DNA from: an uncultured Campylobacter sp.
Lineage (GTDB): Bacteria; Campylobacterota; Campylobacteria; Campylobacterales; Campylobacteraceae
Length of the DNA stretch: 48,579 nucleotides
Direction: 5' to 3'
Assembly: GCF_937973075.1 (NCBI RefSeq)
Contig: NZ_CALBWL010000010.1
Span: 1 to 48,579 of the forward strand
Shown here one piece after another: positions 16,298-24,777 of this stretch. Position 1 is the first letter of the stretch; each line of letters opens with the position of its first letter. Both the position numbers and the translations under genes were made by a program. The notes under the pieces were generated by a model, which made no database searches, had not been told where the DNA came from, and saw only the letters and a list, made by a program, of their open reading frames with translations.

Positions 16298-17121
16298 CGA
16301 AAGACCTGATTATTCTAAAAGATGATAAAGAGGAAGTTTTAAGCGAAATTTGCTTGGCCGTGATCGGCATTTGGCAGGGGCACGCCGGTGGAACATTTAG
16401 TATAGACGCCGCGGATATCGAAAAGATGAAGCTTAATTTCGACAAGCGAAAACTCGATCTGGTTATTGACTACGAACATCAAACCCTAAGCGGTGAAATT
16501 GCTCCTGCTGCGGGTTGGATAAAAGAGCTTTTCATTAAAGATAATGCGCTTTACGGTCGCGTCAGCTGGACGGCAAAAGCAAAGGAATTTATCAAAAATG
16601 GTGAATATAAATATCTTAGTCCGGTCTATGATTTTATGGGAATAGACGAAAAAACTGGAGCGTGGCAGGGTTGTACATTGCACTCTGCGGCGCTAACAAA
16701 CAAGCCATTTTTAGACGAACTTGGGGAAATAGTAGCAAATAAAAATTTTAATGTAAAGGAGAACGGTATGGATAAAAATCCAAAAATTGACATCGGCGCC
16801 GAAGCTCAAGACGCTACGAATTTGAGTGAGCAGATTATCGCGCTCAAAGAACAGCTTAACGCCTCAAAACAAGAGGTTGCAGCGCTCAGCGAGCAGCTTG
16901 CGGAGAGCGCAGTAGAGGGTGCCATCATTGCGAATAAGCTTCCCGAGGGACAAAAGCAGTGGGCGCTAAGCTATGCAAAGACCGATTTAAACGGCTTTAA
17001 AGAGTTTTTAAAGGGCGTTACGCCGCCTCAAAAAACAGACTTGCCGAAGAACGATCTGTTTGCCAATAAAAACCAACCCCAAAACGACATCGACGTCGTT
17101 AAATTTGCATTAGGAGAATGA
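16288..17121 (+). CDS. Mu-like head protease/scaffold (I protein)
   Basis: This 277-aa protein fits the Mu I family, a capsid maturation protease fused to a scaffold. The N-terminal protease part has DLVIDYEHQTLSGEIAPAAG, ALYGRVSWTAKAKEFI and YKYLSPVYDF, with SAALTNKPFL around residue 130-140 (likely catalytic region). A coiled scaffold segment follows (SEQIIALKEQLNASKQEV). An internal ATG at 16768, preceded by AAGGAGAACGGT, could start a separate scaffold product, as Mu Z is made from the I gene. Confidence 0.85.
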   Translation: MLITKDLIILKDDKEEVLSEICLAVIGIWQGHAGGTFSIDAADIEKMKLNFDKRKLDLVIDYEHQTLSGEIAPAAGWIKELFIKDNALYGRVSWTAKAKEFIKNGEYKYLSPVYDFMGIDEKTGAWQGCTLHSAALTNKPFLDELGEIVANKNFNVKENGMDKNPKIDIGAEAQDATNLSEQIIALKEQLNASKQEVAALSEQLAESAVEGAIIANKLPEGQKQWALSYAKTDLNGFKEFLKGVTPPQKTDLPKNDLFANKNQPQNDIDVVKFALGE

Positions 17122-17123
17122 AA

Positions 17124-17450
17124 ATGCCAAACGAAAGAAAGAAACCAAATACCATCGGAGACATAGTCGTAAACAAAATACTCGGCGTCAACGCGAAAGT
17201 GGAGACCACCAAAGCTTTGGAGTGCGGAGCCGTACTATTTAGCATTAATGGCGGCGAGAGCTTCGCTGCGGTAACGAGCGACAATCAAACCGCTACTATC
17301 GCAAATGCTGCTGCGGTATTCGGCGTACTCTGCGACGGCGTAGAGGCTACCGGGGATGCCGACGTGCTGGTACTCGGCGAGGTTAAGCTTGCGGATGTAG
17401 CCGCAGAGCTCAAAACTGCGCTCTTTAAGCAAAAAATCGTAGTGAGATAA
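17124..17450 (+). CDS. head decoration-like protein
   Basis: This 108-aa protein starts at ATG 17124, 8 bases after AGGAG; the ATG at 17118 overlaps that signal too closely. Its beta-rich composition, the ALECGAVLFSINGGESFAAV and GVLCDGVEATGDADVLVLGE strands, and its position between protease and major capsid genes fit small decoration proteins of the lambda gpD type. The exact family was not identified. Confidence 0.6.
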   Translation: MPNERKKPNTIGDIVVNKILGVNAKVETTKALECGAVLFSINGGESFAAVTSDNQTATIANAAAVFGVLCDGVEATGDADVLVLGEVKLADVAAELKTALFKQKIVVR

Positions 17451-17462
17451 GGAGAGAAGACA

Positions 17463-18434
17463 ATGGACGAACTTTTAAAATACTTCACAGTTGATGCGAT
17501 GACCGAGATCGTCAATCAGGTCAAAGCGGATCAGAGTTTTGTTATGGACACGTTTTTCAAAACGTGGACCCCGACGCTTTCAAATTCGCACAATATCATC
17601 ATCGAAAAGGGTGCGGGCGTAATTCTTGAGAGCGTCAGCGAAAACGGCGAGCACCTGGTCACGAAAAACCCGGATCAAACGATATTATCCGTGCCGCTTC
17701 CTCGCTTCCCGCAATACGACGTTCTTCCCGCAAGCGAGATGAATCTATTGAAAACGCTCAATACCCAAAAAGAGCAGCTTAAATCTCTTTCGGCGGCTAT
17801 CGGTAAAAAGCTTGCGAAGCAAAAAAGCAACGTTACCAATACGCTTGAGTATATGGCGGCAGGAGCCATATTCGGCAAGGTAATGGACGGCAAAGGTAAC
17901 GTGCTTCTTTCTTTGACCGCAAACCGCAAAAAGATCACGATCGGAAGCACTACGAAGCTAATGACGCTGCTCAACGACATAGAGGCCGCTCAAGTCGACG
18001 TATTGGGGGCCGCGAAGCCGTATATAGCATTGGTAACCAGAGAGCTTTATGCGGAACTGCTTGCCCTTGTAGAAAAAGAGGAGCTTCTAAAGTCAAATTC
18101 GGCAAAAATTACCGATAAAAACAACGTATTGACACTTGAGCTTTTCGGCAAAACCTTTATGCCTTACGATGCGACCTATGACAATACCAAGGGTAAGCCT
18201 ACGCGTTATATGAGCGGCAAAAAAGGAGTAGTCGTACCGCTTGACGACAATATGTTCGAAGTGATTTATACGAGGGCTAATCATACCGCGGCTATCGGCA
18301 AGGCTCCGACCAAATTCTTTGCGGCGGCTCCGGAGGCGCTCGACAAAGGTGCAGGCTGGGGCATCGTGAGCGAGAGCAGGCCGATTCCAGTTTGTAATAG
18401 GCTTGATGCGATCGTTGAGCTTGAATTTGCATAA
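17463..18434 (+). CDS. major capsid protein (lambda gpE-like)
   Basis: This 323-aa protein resembles the phage major capsid protein E family: N-terminal VKADQSFVMDTFFKT, LPRFPQYDVLPASEMN, central NTLEYMAAGAIFGKVMDGKG, and C-terminal GKAPTKFFAAAPEALDKGAGWG with ESRPIPVCNRLDAIVELEFA. It follows the protease and decoration genes and is followed by a strong hairpin. An RBS (AAGGAGAGAAGACA) precedes ATG 17463. Confidence 0.88.
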   Translation: MDELLKYFTVDAMTEIVNQVKADQSFVMDTFFKTWTPTLSNSHNIIIEKGAGVILESVSENGEHLVTKNPDQTILSVPLPRFPQYDVLPASEMNLLKTLNTQKEQLKSLSAAIGKKLAKQKSNVTNTLEYMAAGAIFGKVMDGKGNVLLSLTANRKKITIGSTTKLMTLLNDIEAAQVDVLGAAKPYIALVTRELYAELLALVEKEELLKSNSAKITDKNNVLTLELFGKTFMPYDATYDNTKGKPTRYMSGKKGVVVPLDDNMFEVIYTRANHTAAIGKAPTKFFAAAPEALDKGAGWGIVSESRPIPVCNRLDAIVELEFA

Positions 18435-18440
18435 AAATCA

Positions 18441-18471
18441 ATTTAAAAGGGCTCTAAGCCCTTTTAAATTA
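18441..18471 (+). terminator. hairpin after the capsid gene
   Basis: AATTTAAAAGGGCT (18441-18454), loop CTA, then AGCCCTTTTAAATT (18458-18471) is a perfect 14-bp stem, seven bases after the capsid stop. There is no T tract on the plus strand after it (AAAAACG), so it may protect or attenuate the abundant capsid transcript rather than end it. Confidence 0.6.
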
Positions 18472-18564
18472 AAAACGACCGAACACACGTAAAAAATGTT
18501 TTAAACGTTTTAACATGCTTTTAATGCGCGTTAAAAGGCTTAAAAGATTTAAGGATAAAGCCCA

Positions 18565-18960
18565 ATGATAACAAACGATGATCTACTTGAAGAAGTTTCG
18601 CACAAAGAGCTGCTGGAGCTTAGCGATTTTGAGGGAAGCGGCAGCATAAATCAAAGCATCATAGACGATAGCCTAAATGATGCGCTTGCATTCATAGCAT
18701 CATTTATAAGGATCCCCGCTAACCCCACCAAGCTCTTAAAAGATATATGCGTAGATCTAACGATAATCGAGCTAAAAAAGCGCAATAACTTTCCGAAGGA
18801 CACTCTAGCAGAGCAGATCGAAAAGATCGAAGGGCTGCTTTTGAAAATGGCTGCGGGTAAAATTCCGACCGATGAGAAGAAAGATGATAAGCCGCGGCTT
18901 GCTTCAAGGGCATTCAGACACTACGAAAAACGAATGGATCTAAAGGACCTAAATGGCTGA
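18565..18960 (+). CDS. Mu gp36-like protein (DUF1320)
   Basis: This 131-aa protein begins MITNDDLLEEVSHKELLEL, then SINQSIIDDSLNDALAFIASFI and LKDICVDLTIIELKKRNN, the DUF1320/gp36 pattern of Mu-like head genes, probably a head-completion or connector protein. ATG 18565 has AAGGATAAAG upstream. It overlaps the small-terminase gene by 8 bases. Confidence 0.8.
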   Translation: MITNDDLLEEVSHKELLELSDFEGSGSINQSIIDDSLNDALAFIASFIRIPANPTKLLKDICVDLTIIELKKRNNFPKDTLAEQIEKIEGLLLKMAAGKIPTDEKKDDKPRLASRAFRHYEKRMDLKDLNG

Positions 18961-19435
18961 GAAACCAAATATCAAGGATTTGGCGCGAGAGCTTTATCTA
19001 AAGGGCTTTAGCGTCGAGCGAATAGCTGAAATTTTAAATAAAAACGTAAAGACGATCAAGAATTATAAAGCCGGCAGTAATTGGGATGAGCTCAAAACCG
19101 CGAGCTATCTGAACCGCGGCGGCGAGGAAAAGCAAAATATCTATCAAAATTTCATCGAAGAGATGCGGCTTGCGATAAAAGATATTAGGCAAAGTGAAAT
19201 GCCGGCCGGCAAAAAAGCCGATGCGCTTTCGAAGATAGGTGATAGCTTCGTGAAAATGACGAAAGTAGCAAGCTACGAAGATCCAAAGGCCTATCGTCTC
19301 AGCATCGCCAAAAAAGTCATTATGCTGGTAGTTGAAAAATTTAAAGACGATGAAAACAAAGAGTGCATAAAAAAGCTTATCGAGCTCATCGAGAGCGAGA
19401 AGTTTATCAAAGCTATCGAAGAGCTTGAGGTGTAG
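18953..19435 (+). CDS. small terminase-like protein (Mu gp27-like, DUF1804)
   Basis: This 160-aa protein has an N-terminal helix-turn-helix (ARELYLKGFSVERIAEILN, KNVKTIKNYK) and a helical remainder (EEMRLAIKDIRQSEMPAGKK). This is the DUF1804 pattern, placed just before the large terminase. It would recognise phage DNA for packaging. Confidence 0.8.
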   Translation: MAEKPNIKDLARELYLKGFSVERIAEILNKNVKTIKNYKAGSNWDELKTASYLNRGGEEKQNIYQNFIEEMRLAIKDIRQSEMPAGKKADALSKIGDSFVKMTKVASYEDPKAYRLSIAKKVIMLVVEKFKDDENKECIKKLIELIESEKFIKAIEELEV

Positions 19436-19446
19436 AGGATCACGCA

Positions 19447-21090
19447 ATGCTTTTTTCAAAGGATGAGCTGGATAGCTTTTTGCAGGATAGCCGCGAAAGT
19501 CACAAGCAAGCCGGAGCCGTAGAGCCCGAGCTTAGCAAGCTGACGCGCAAGGACTTTTACGACTGGCTGGAAGAGCTTAGCGGTGAGCTAAAAGAGCAGA
19601 TTCATCTAAACAGTCCGCTATCTCCCAAAGATAGAGCCGCTAGGCTAAAGCGTGCCGAGCACGATTTTATGTTTTTTGTCAAGACCTATTTTCCGCATTA
19701 TTTCAGCATCGATAGCTCCTGTGCGCTTCACGAGGATCTAGCGCAAATTTTTGAAGCTATGACGCAAAAGAGGGGCGGTGATAAATACGTCCGCGCCGCG
19801 CCGCGCGGGCATGCAAAAACTACATATTGTTCGCAGCTCTTTCCGCTTTGGTGCATTTGCTTTGCCAAAAAGCGCTTTATAGTGGAAATTTCGGACGCCG
19901 TGGAGTTGGTGGAGGGGTGTTTGGAGGCCATAAAGGCGGAGCTTGAAGACAACGCAAATTTAAAAATGGACTTCCCGCATGTCTGCGGCGCAAGCAAGAA
20001 TTGGAAGATAGGCGAGTTCGTTTCAAAAAACGGCGTAAAGCTCAAAGCATTCGGCTCTGGAAAGAGGCTGCGCGGCGTGAAATTCGGCGTGTACCGCCCC
20101 GATCTAGTCGTCCTTGACGATTTGGAGAACGATACCAATGTGCGCAGTAAAGAGCAGCGCGATAAGCTCGAAGAGTGGCTCGATGAAGCGGTGCTAAATT
20201 TAGGCAGCGTAGACGGAAGCTTAGATGTACTTTACATCGGTACCATACTGCATGCCGACAGCGTGCTGGCGCGAAAGCTGAAACTGAAATTTTGGAACGC
20301 CAAAAAATATCAGTCCGTGATAAATTTCCCAAGGCGAATGGATCTGTGGGAGCAATGGAGCGAGCTTTATCGCAATATCTCAAAGGACGCCGGCGACGAG
20401 TTTTATATGCGGCATAAAAAGCAGATGGACGAGGGCTCGCAGGTGCTTTGGCCTGATGCGCTGCCGATCCTAAAGCTCATGCAAAAGCGCGCCGAGAACC
20501 TAAAATCATTCAACAAAGAGCAGCAAAACGATCCGCGAAACGAAGCTCAAATCTTTACAAAAGAGGCTATGCATTTTTACCGCGAGCTTCCGAGATGCGA
20601 TTATTTCGTGATGTATATCGACCCGGCGGGCGAGAAGAAAAAGAGCGACTATACGGCTATTACGGTGTTAGGCGTCAGCAAAAGCGAAGCTAAAATTTAC
20701 GTGGCTGAAAGCATTGTAGAGGTCATGAAGAGCAAGAAAACGATCAAAGAGATCCTCCGCCTCAACGGTATATATCGCCCGAGAATGTGCGCGATCGAAA
20801 GCAACGGCGGGCAGGAGTTTTTTAGGCAGTGGATCAGAGAGAAGGCCTTTGAAGTGGGTGCAAAACTGCCGCTTAAAGGAGTGAATAATACGACCGCTAA
20901 GGGGCAGAGGATAGAGGAGCTTGAGGTGCCGATCGATGACGGCGAAATAGTATTTCATCAAAGCCAAAGCTTGCTCCTAGAACAGCTTTGCGAATACCCG
21001 GAAGGCAAGCACGACGACGCGCCCGACTCTTTGGCGGGAGCATATGAACTTACGAAGTTTAAAAGGAAGATAAAAAGGCGTAGTAGATGA
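19447..21090 (+). CDS. large terminase subunit (Mu gp28-like)
   Basis: This 547-aa packaging motor has the ATPase motifs APRGHAKTT (Walker A, residues 118-126) and DLVVLDDLEND (Walker B). Its nuclease domain has MYIDPAGEKKKSDYTAI (first Asp), MCAIESNGGQEFF, and HDDAPDSLAGAYEL near the C-terminus. Size is normal for the family. It overlaps the portal gene by 4 bases. Mu-like terminases package by headful from the integrated end. Confidence 0.93.
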   Translation: MLFSKDELDSFLQDSRESHKQAGAVEPELSKLTRKDFYDWLEELSGELKEQIHLNSPLSPKDRAARLKRAEHDFMFFVKTYFPHYFSIDSSCALHEDLAQIFEAMTQKRGGDKYVRAAPRGHAKTTYCSQLFPLWCICFAKKRFIVEISDAVELVEGCLEAIKAELEDNANLKMDFPHVCGASKNWKIGEFVSKNGVKLKAFGSGKRLRGVKFGVYRPDLVVLDDLENDTNVRSKEQRDKLEEWLDEAVLNLGSVDGSLDVLYIGTILHADSVLARKLKLKFWNAKKYQSVINFPRRMDLWEQWSELYRNISKDAGDEFYMRHKKQMDEGSQVLWPDALPILKLMQKRAENLKSFNKEQQNDPRNEAQIFTKEAMHFYRELPRCDYFVMYIDPAGEKKKSDYTAITVLGVSKSEAKIYVAESIVEVMKSKKTIKEILRLNGIYRPRMCAIESNGGQEFFRQWIREKAFEVGAKLPLKGVNNTTAKGQRIEELEVPIDDGEIVFHQSQSLLLEQLCEYPEGKHDDAPDSLAGAYELTKFKRKIKRRSR

Positions 21091-22472
21091 GCAAGAAAAA
21101 ATCAAATTTCAAACGATTAAAATTAAACAAAAGCGAAACCAAACCTCAGACGATGCCTATAAAGCGTAAAACAGCCGTAATATCTCAAAATAATAGCACG
21201 CTCATAGACCTCATAATCAACACCGGCGTTTCCAGCATAAGCGATAGCGATATGGATATGATCCTAACCGATCTTACGGTCACGCAGTGCGACGTCAGCC
21301 GTAAATCCGTCACGGAGAAAAAAGAGATCCAAATCATTTGCGATGATGAGGAGATTGCCAAAAATTTCAAAGCCGTTTTCAACCCGGATATCGTTAGCCA
21401 AATTTTAGAGACCTATCTTTACGGGCTCAACGTCTTTGAGATCAACTATAAAGAAAAGGACGGATTAATTTACCCGCGTCTCGTGCAGAGGGATTTTAGG
21501 CAGTTTAAATTTAACGACGCCGGCGAGTTCGTATTTGTAGCCGGCGGAAGCGAGCAAGAGATCCCGCCGTTTAAAGTCGTTTATGCGCTAAATCGCGCAA
21601 ATTTTAGAAAAGCTTACGGCGACGGGCTCATTAAAAAGCTCTACTTTCCCGTCAAGATGAAAAATGCGAGCTTAAAATTTTGGTTTCGGTTTTTGGAGCG
21701 CTTCGGCTCGCCGTGGGCGGTTGCGAAAACCAGCTTCGATCCGGACGAGCTGGCAAATGAGGTGCAGGCTATGCTTAGCGGCGATAGCGCGGTCATCGAT
21801 ACCGAAGAGGAGCTTACGCTGATTCAGCCAAGCTCAAACGTAGATTTTACGAAGCTGCCGACATACCTCGATAATCAAATCAGCAAGGCGATTCTAGGCG
21901 CAAATTTGACGAGCGACATCAAAGAGGGTAGCTACGCCGCAGCAAAAACGCACAACGAAATCAGAGAGGATTTAGCCGCAAACGACGGCAAAATTTTAGA
22001 ATTCGTAATGAACAGGGCGATCGCCTTTTTTAAGGAGATAAATGCCTATAAAGGCGAGATCGAAGCGAAAATTTATGACGAGGACGCCCCGAATGCGGAG
22101 CGCGCAAGCAGGGATAAGACGCTATTTGATATGGGCTTTGTGCCGACCGCGAAATACATCACGAAGATCTACAATATAGAGCTGGACGAAAAGGCTATTA
22201 AAGAACGTTTAAGCAGTGATTTAAAGGCGAATAAACGGGTTTTAAAGAACGCAAATAAGCCGATAGATCGCTTCGAAAAGGCTAGCAGCGAACTAAAAAT
22301 CGACGACGGCGAGATAGGGGCTGCATTAAACGAATTGATCGCACAAAGCGAAACCTACGAGCAGGCGTTTGATAAGCTTTATGAGCTTTACGATCTGCCG
22401 TTTGATGAGCTTGAAAAATATATGTTTCGAGCTATCGCAAACGCAGAGATGATCGGATATACGGATGAATAG
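21087..22472 (+). CDS. portal protein (DUF935, Mu gp29-like)
   Basis: This 461-aa protein fits the DUF935 portal family: VTQCDVSRKSVTEKKEIQI, VPYALNRANFRKAYGDGLI-like region (VVYALNRANFRKAYGDGLIK in the sequence), FWFRFLERFGSPWAVAKT, and DNQISKAILGANLTSD. It forms the vertex channel. It follows the terminase and overlaps the F gene by 8 bases. Confidence 0.92.
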   Translation: MSKKKSNFKRLKLNKSETKPQTMPIKRKTAVISQNNSTLIDLIINTGVSSISDSDMDMILTDLTVTQCDVSRKSVTEKKEIQIICDDEEIAKNFKAVFNPDIVSQILETYLYGLNVFEINYKEKDGLIYPRLVQRDFRQFKFNDAGEFVFVAGGSEQEIPPFKVVYALNRANFRKAYGDGLIKKLYFPVKMKNASLKFWFRFLERFGSPWAVAKTSFDPDELANEVQAMLSGDSAVIDTEEELTLIQPSSNVDFTKLPTYLDNQISKAILGANLTSDIKEGSYAAAKTHNEIREDLAANDGKILEFVMNRAIAFFKEINAYKGEIEAKIYDEDAPNAERASRDKTLFDMGFVPTAKYITKIYNIELDEKAIKERLSSDLKANKRVLKNANKPIDRFEKASSELKIDDGEIGAALNELIAQSETYEQAFDKLYELYDLPFDELEKYMFRAIANAEMIGYTDE

Positions 22473-23724
22473 CGGCTTTAGCTTTCAAAAAGAGCCCACA
22501 GCGGTATATGAGTATCTGAAAAGCAAAAATGCTGAGATCCATTTTGATTATGACGAGATCATGCACGATGCGCATAAAAAAACATTTACGATCGCAAAGA
22601 TGACCGATTTAGATCTTCTAAAAGATATGCAAAATTCGCTCGCTCAAGCTTTTAAAAATGGAACCCCATTTGAGGAGTGGAAGCAAAGCGTAAAGCCTAT
22701 GCTAGCCAAAAAGGGCTGGCTCGGTAAAATAAAGGTCAAAGACCCCAAAAGCGGTCAGGAAAAAGAAATTTATGTGGGCAACCGCAGACTAAAAACTATC
22801 TACGATACGAATATGAGAACCGCATATGCGAAAGCCCGCTATGAAAGCCAAATGAAAAGCGCAGGGGAGTATTTTCGCTACACGGCGGTACTTGATAGCA
22901 AAACAAGGCCTGCGCACCGAAGACTGCACGGCACCACACTTCCAAAGAATGATAAATTTTGGGATACGAACTACCCGCCAAACGGCTGGAATTGTCGCTG
23001 CAAAGTACAAGTCCTTACGGAAGCCGAAGTGCGAGCGCGCGGCATTACACCACTTGCGGACGGCTCGTTTTTGCCGAGTGTAGCGCAGGACGATTTCGCT
23101 TACAACCCCGGCAAGATGGAGCGATTAGATGAAATTTTTTCAGAAAAGAAAAAAGAGGCGCTAGGCGCCATTACTGCGGAGACTGCGCGACAAAAGTTAA
23201 AAGAGCGTTTAGCGGGCTTTGGACACGAAAGAGATCTGCATGTATGGAGAAGCGGGCTTGAGGATGCGATAGATGAGATCATCGTAAAAGACAATCCAAA
23301 AACGCCGATCAATATGGTGCAGGTGGGCTTTTTGAATGCTTTTTTAGCAAAGAAAGCAAGCGAAATTTTAGGCGCAGATGTGCAAAGCGGCGGCATAATC
23401 ATCACAAAAAAGCATCTGTCCCACGCAGCCCCGAAGCGTAAAGAGGGCTACGATCACGCCCTTAGGATAGAGGAGATGCGCGAGATAGTTTCGGTGCTGG
23501 ATAACGAAAACAACGCTTATACGGATCTACGCAAAAAGCACAAAAATATTCTGTTTATTTTTGAGGACAAAAAAGACGGCTCAAAGATAAATTTAATCCC
23601 CATCGAAATAAGCAAAATAATTAAGAAATTTAAGCAAAGCAACTACGTAATAACGCTTGATAAAAACGATAAGAAAACGATTGAGGATCTGATTGAAAAG
23701 GGCGAAATCAAAAAGATAAAGTAG
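22465..23724 (+). CDS. minor head protein F (SPP1 gp7-like) with a C-terminal nuclease-toxin-like extension
   Basis: This 419-aa protein is a head morphogenesis protein: TIYDTNMRTAYAKARYESQM, YRYTAVLDSKTRPAHRRLHG (split RPAHRRLHG) and YPPNGWNCRCKV near residue 170-180 are diagnostic of Mu F/gp30. The last 150 residues or so go beyond that core: GGIIITKKHLSHAAPKRKEG, then IVSVLDNENNAYTDLRK and a strand-rich IFEDKKDGSKINLIPIEIS. This resembles the phage-borne Barnase/EndoU/ColicinE5/RelE-like (PBECR) domains found fused to gp30 proteins. The domain call is from memory. Confidence 0.85.
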   Translation: MNSGFSFQKEPTAVYEYLKSKNAEIHFDYDEIMHDAHKKTFTIAKMTDLDLLKDMQNSLAQAFKNGTPFEEWKQSVKPMLAKKGWLGKIKVKDPKSGQEKEIYVGNRRLKTIYDTNMRTAYAKARYESQMKSAGEYFRYTAVLDSKTRPAHRRLHGTTLPKNDKFWDTNYPPNGWNCRCKVQVLTEAEVRARGITPLADGSFLPSVAQDDFAYNPGKMERLDEIFSEKKKEALGAITAETARQKLKERLAGFGHERDLHVWRSGLEDAIDEIIVKDNPKTPINMVQVGFLNAFLAKKASEILGADVQSGGIIITKKHLSHAAPKRKEGYDHALRIEEMREIVSVLDNENNAYTDLRKKHKNILFIFEDKKDGSKINLIPIEISKIIKKFKQSNYVITLDKNDKKTIEDLIEKGEIKKIK

Positions 23725-23805
23725 CTCGGCGGGAGTCGAACCCGCGATAACCGCTACGCTAGAGCATAACGTCCGTCTACGCATACTGACGCCATCGAGG
23801 CTACT
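23720..23805 (-). tRNA. tRNA-like element, possible anticodon GCU, antisense within the head operon
   Basis: On the minus strand an 86-nt stretch has a canonical T arm (GCGGG TTCGACT CCCGC). A long acceptor stem (AGTAGC, a bulged C, TCG, against CGAGCTACT) is followed by a D-arm candidate (CGTC/GACG with a 10-nt loop). The anticodon arm is ACGTT/AGCGT with loop ATGCTCT, giving GCU (Ser). Oddities: no GG in the D loop, pyrimidine at position 37, no encoded CCA, and the bulge. It overlaps the stop of gene F. It is either a divergent tRNA or a decayed one. Confidence 0.5.
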
Positions 23806-23843
23806 TTTATGGGTATTATAATAAATTTTAAAGGTAAAGTCAA

Positions 23844-24326
23844 ATGATAGAGGTAAAAGCACTAAATAGGATAGAAATAAAACTCAAGTCCCTTCAACAA
23901 CTGAGCCGAGATACTGAACCGTTAATGTACACGCTCGGAAATATCCTTAAAAATGAGATAGAATATAGCTTTGAGCTGCAAAGTGATCCGTTTGGAAACA
24001 GATGGGCAGCGCTCAAGCCTGCTACCGTAACCGAAAAAGTGAAAAAGGGTAAATCGGATCGGATTTTAAGAAGAGATGGGAATTTGGCCGATAAATGGCT
24101 ACCCCAGGTCTCAAAGAATGAAGTTGTTGTATCCAATAATAGCACCAAAAAGGGCTTTGCCTACGGCCTAGTGCATCAATTCGGCAGCGATAGGGCAGGA
24201 CGCGGTAAAAGCGCACTTATCCCTGCCCGTCCGTTTCTACCCGTAGATAAGAGTGGAAATTTGCCGAAAAGAACAAGGCAGTCTTTAAAAGAAGCAGTTA
24301 TTAAATTTATATTGCTGCCCGGCTAG
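23844..24326 (+). CDS. virion morphogenesis protein (Mu gpG-like)
   Basis: This 160-aa protein matches the phage virion morphogenesis family: YSFELQSDPFGNRWAALKPA, ILRRDGNLADKW, KKGFAYGLVHQFGS and ALIPARPFLP. gpG takes part in head-tail joining. AAAGGTAAAGTCAA precedes ATG 23844. Its 3' end overlaps the convergent thermonuclease gene by 20 bases, so head and early transcripts collide here. Confidence 0.87.
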   Translation: MIEVKALNRIEIKLKSLQQLSRDTEPLMYTLGNILKNEIEYSFELQSDPFGNRWAALKPATVTEKVKKGKSDRILRRDGNLADKWLPQVSKNEVVVSNNSTKKGFAYGLVHQFGSDRAGRGKSALIPARPFLPVDKSGNLPKRTRQSLKEAVIKFILLPG

Positions 24327-24777
24327 GTTGGCATTTTTTTCTAAACTCCCACGGCGGAGTTTGCTCTTTACCGCGCCAAAGTCCAAATTTATGCTCTCTT
24401 GCATATTCTTCATCATCAGTATAATCTCTTGAATATTTTGTAAACGCCCAGGCATAGCCGTTTCTGACCATAAATTTATCAATATCTTCACCGTCTAGAA
24501 ATACCTTTGCGACCCGTCTTTTGTATCTATCGCTACCGAAATCTTTAATTGTGACTATTTTTGCGGCTATTTTTTCATTTAAAATTTTTTTAGCAGCTTT
24601 TGAGTAGGGCTGTAGTTTTTCCGGAGCATCGATGCCGTATAATCGTATTGTAATAAGTCTGTTTTCGTCAGTTAATATCTTAATGGTATCGCCGTCTATG
24701 ATCTTTACGACCTTTGCATCATAATCCGCAAAAACGGACGCACAAAGCAATGCTAGAGTAAAAAGTATTTTAAGCAT
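24307..24777 (-). CDS. secreted thermonuclease (SNase family)
   Basis: This 156-aa protein begins with a signal peptide (MLKILFTLALLCASVFA). The SNase fold follows: AKVVKIIDGDTIKILT, RLITIRLYGIDAPE (catalytic Arg and Asp), SDRYKRRVAKVFLDG (catalytic Arg) and FMVRNGYAWAF. It degrades DNA/RNA outside the cytoplasm. As phage cargo it may be a lysogenic-conversion gene or remove competing DNA. It overlaps the PH/SHOCT gene by 8 bases and is probably co-expressed with it. Confidence 0.85.
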   Translation of the reverse strand: MLKILFTLALLCASVFADYDAKVVKIIDGDTIKILTDENRLITIRLYGIDAPEKLQPYSKAAKKILNEKIAAKIVTIKDFGSDRYKRRVAKVFLDGEDIDKFMVRNGYAWAFTKYSRDYTDDEEYAREHKFGLWRGKEQTPPWEFRKKCQPSRAAI

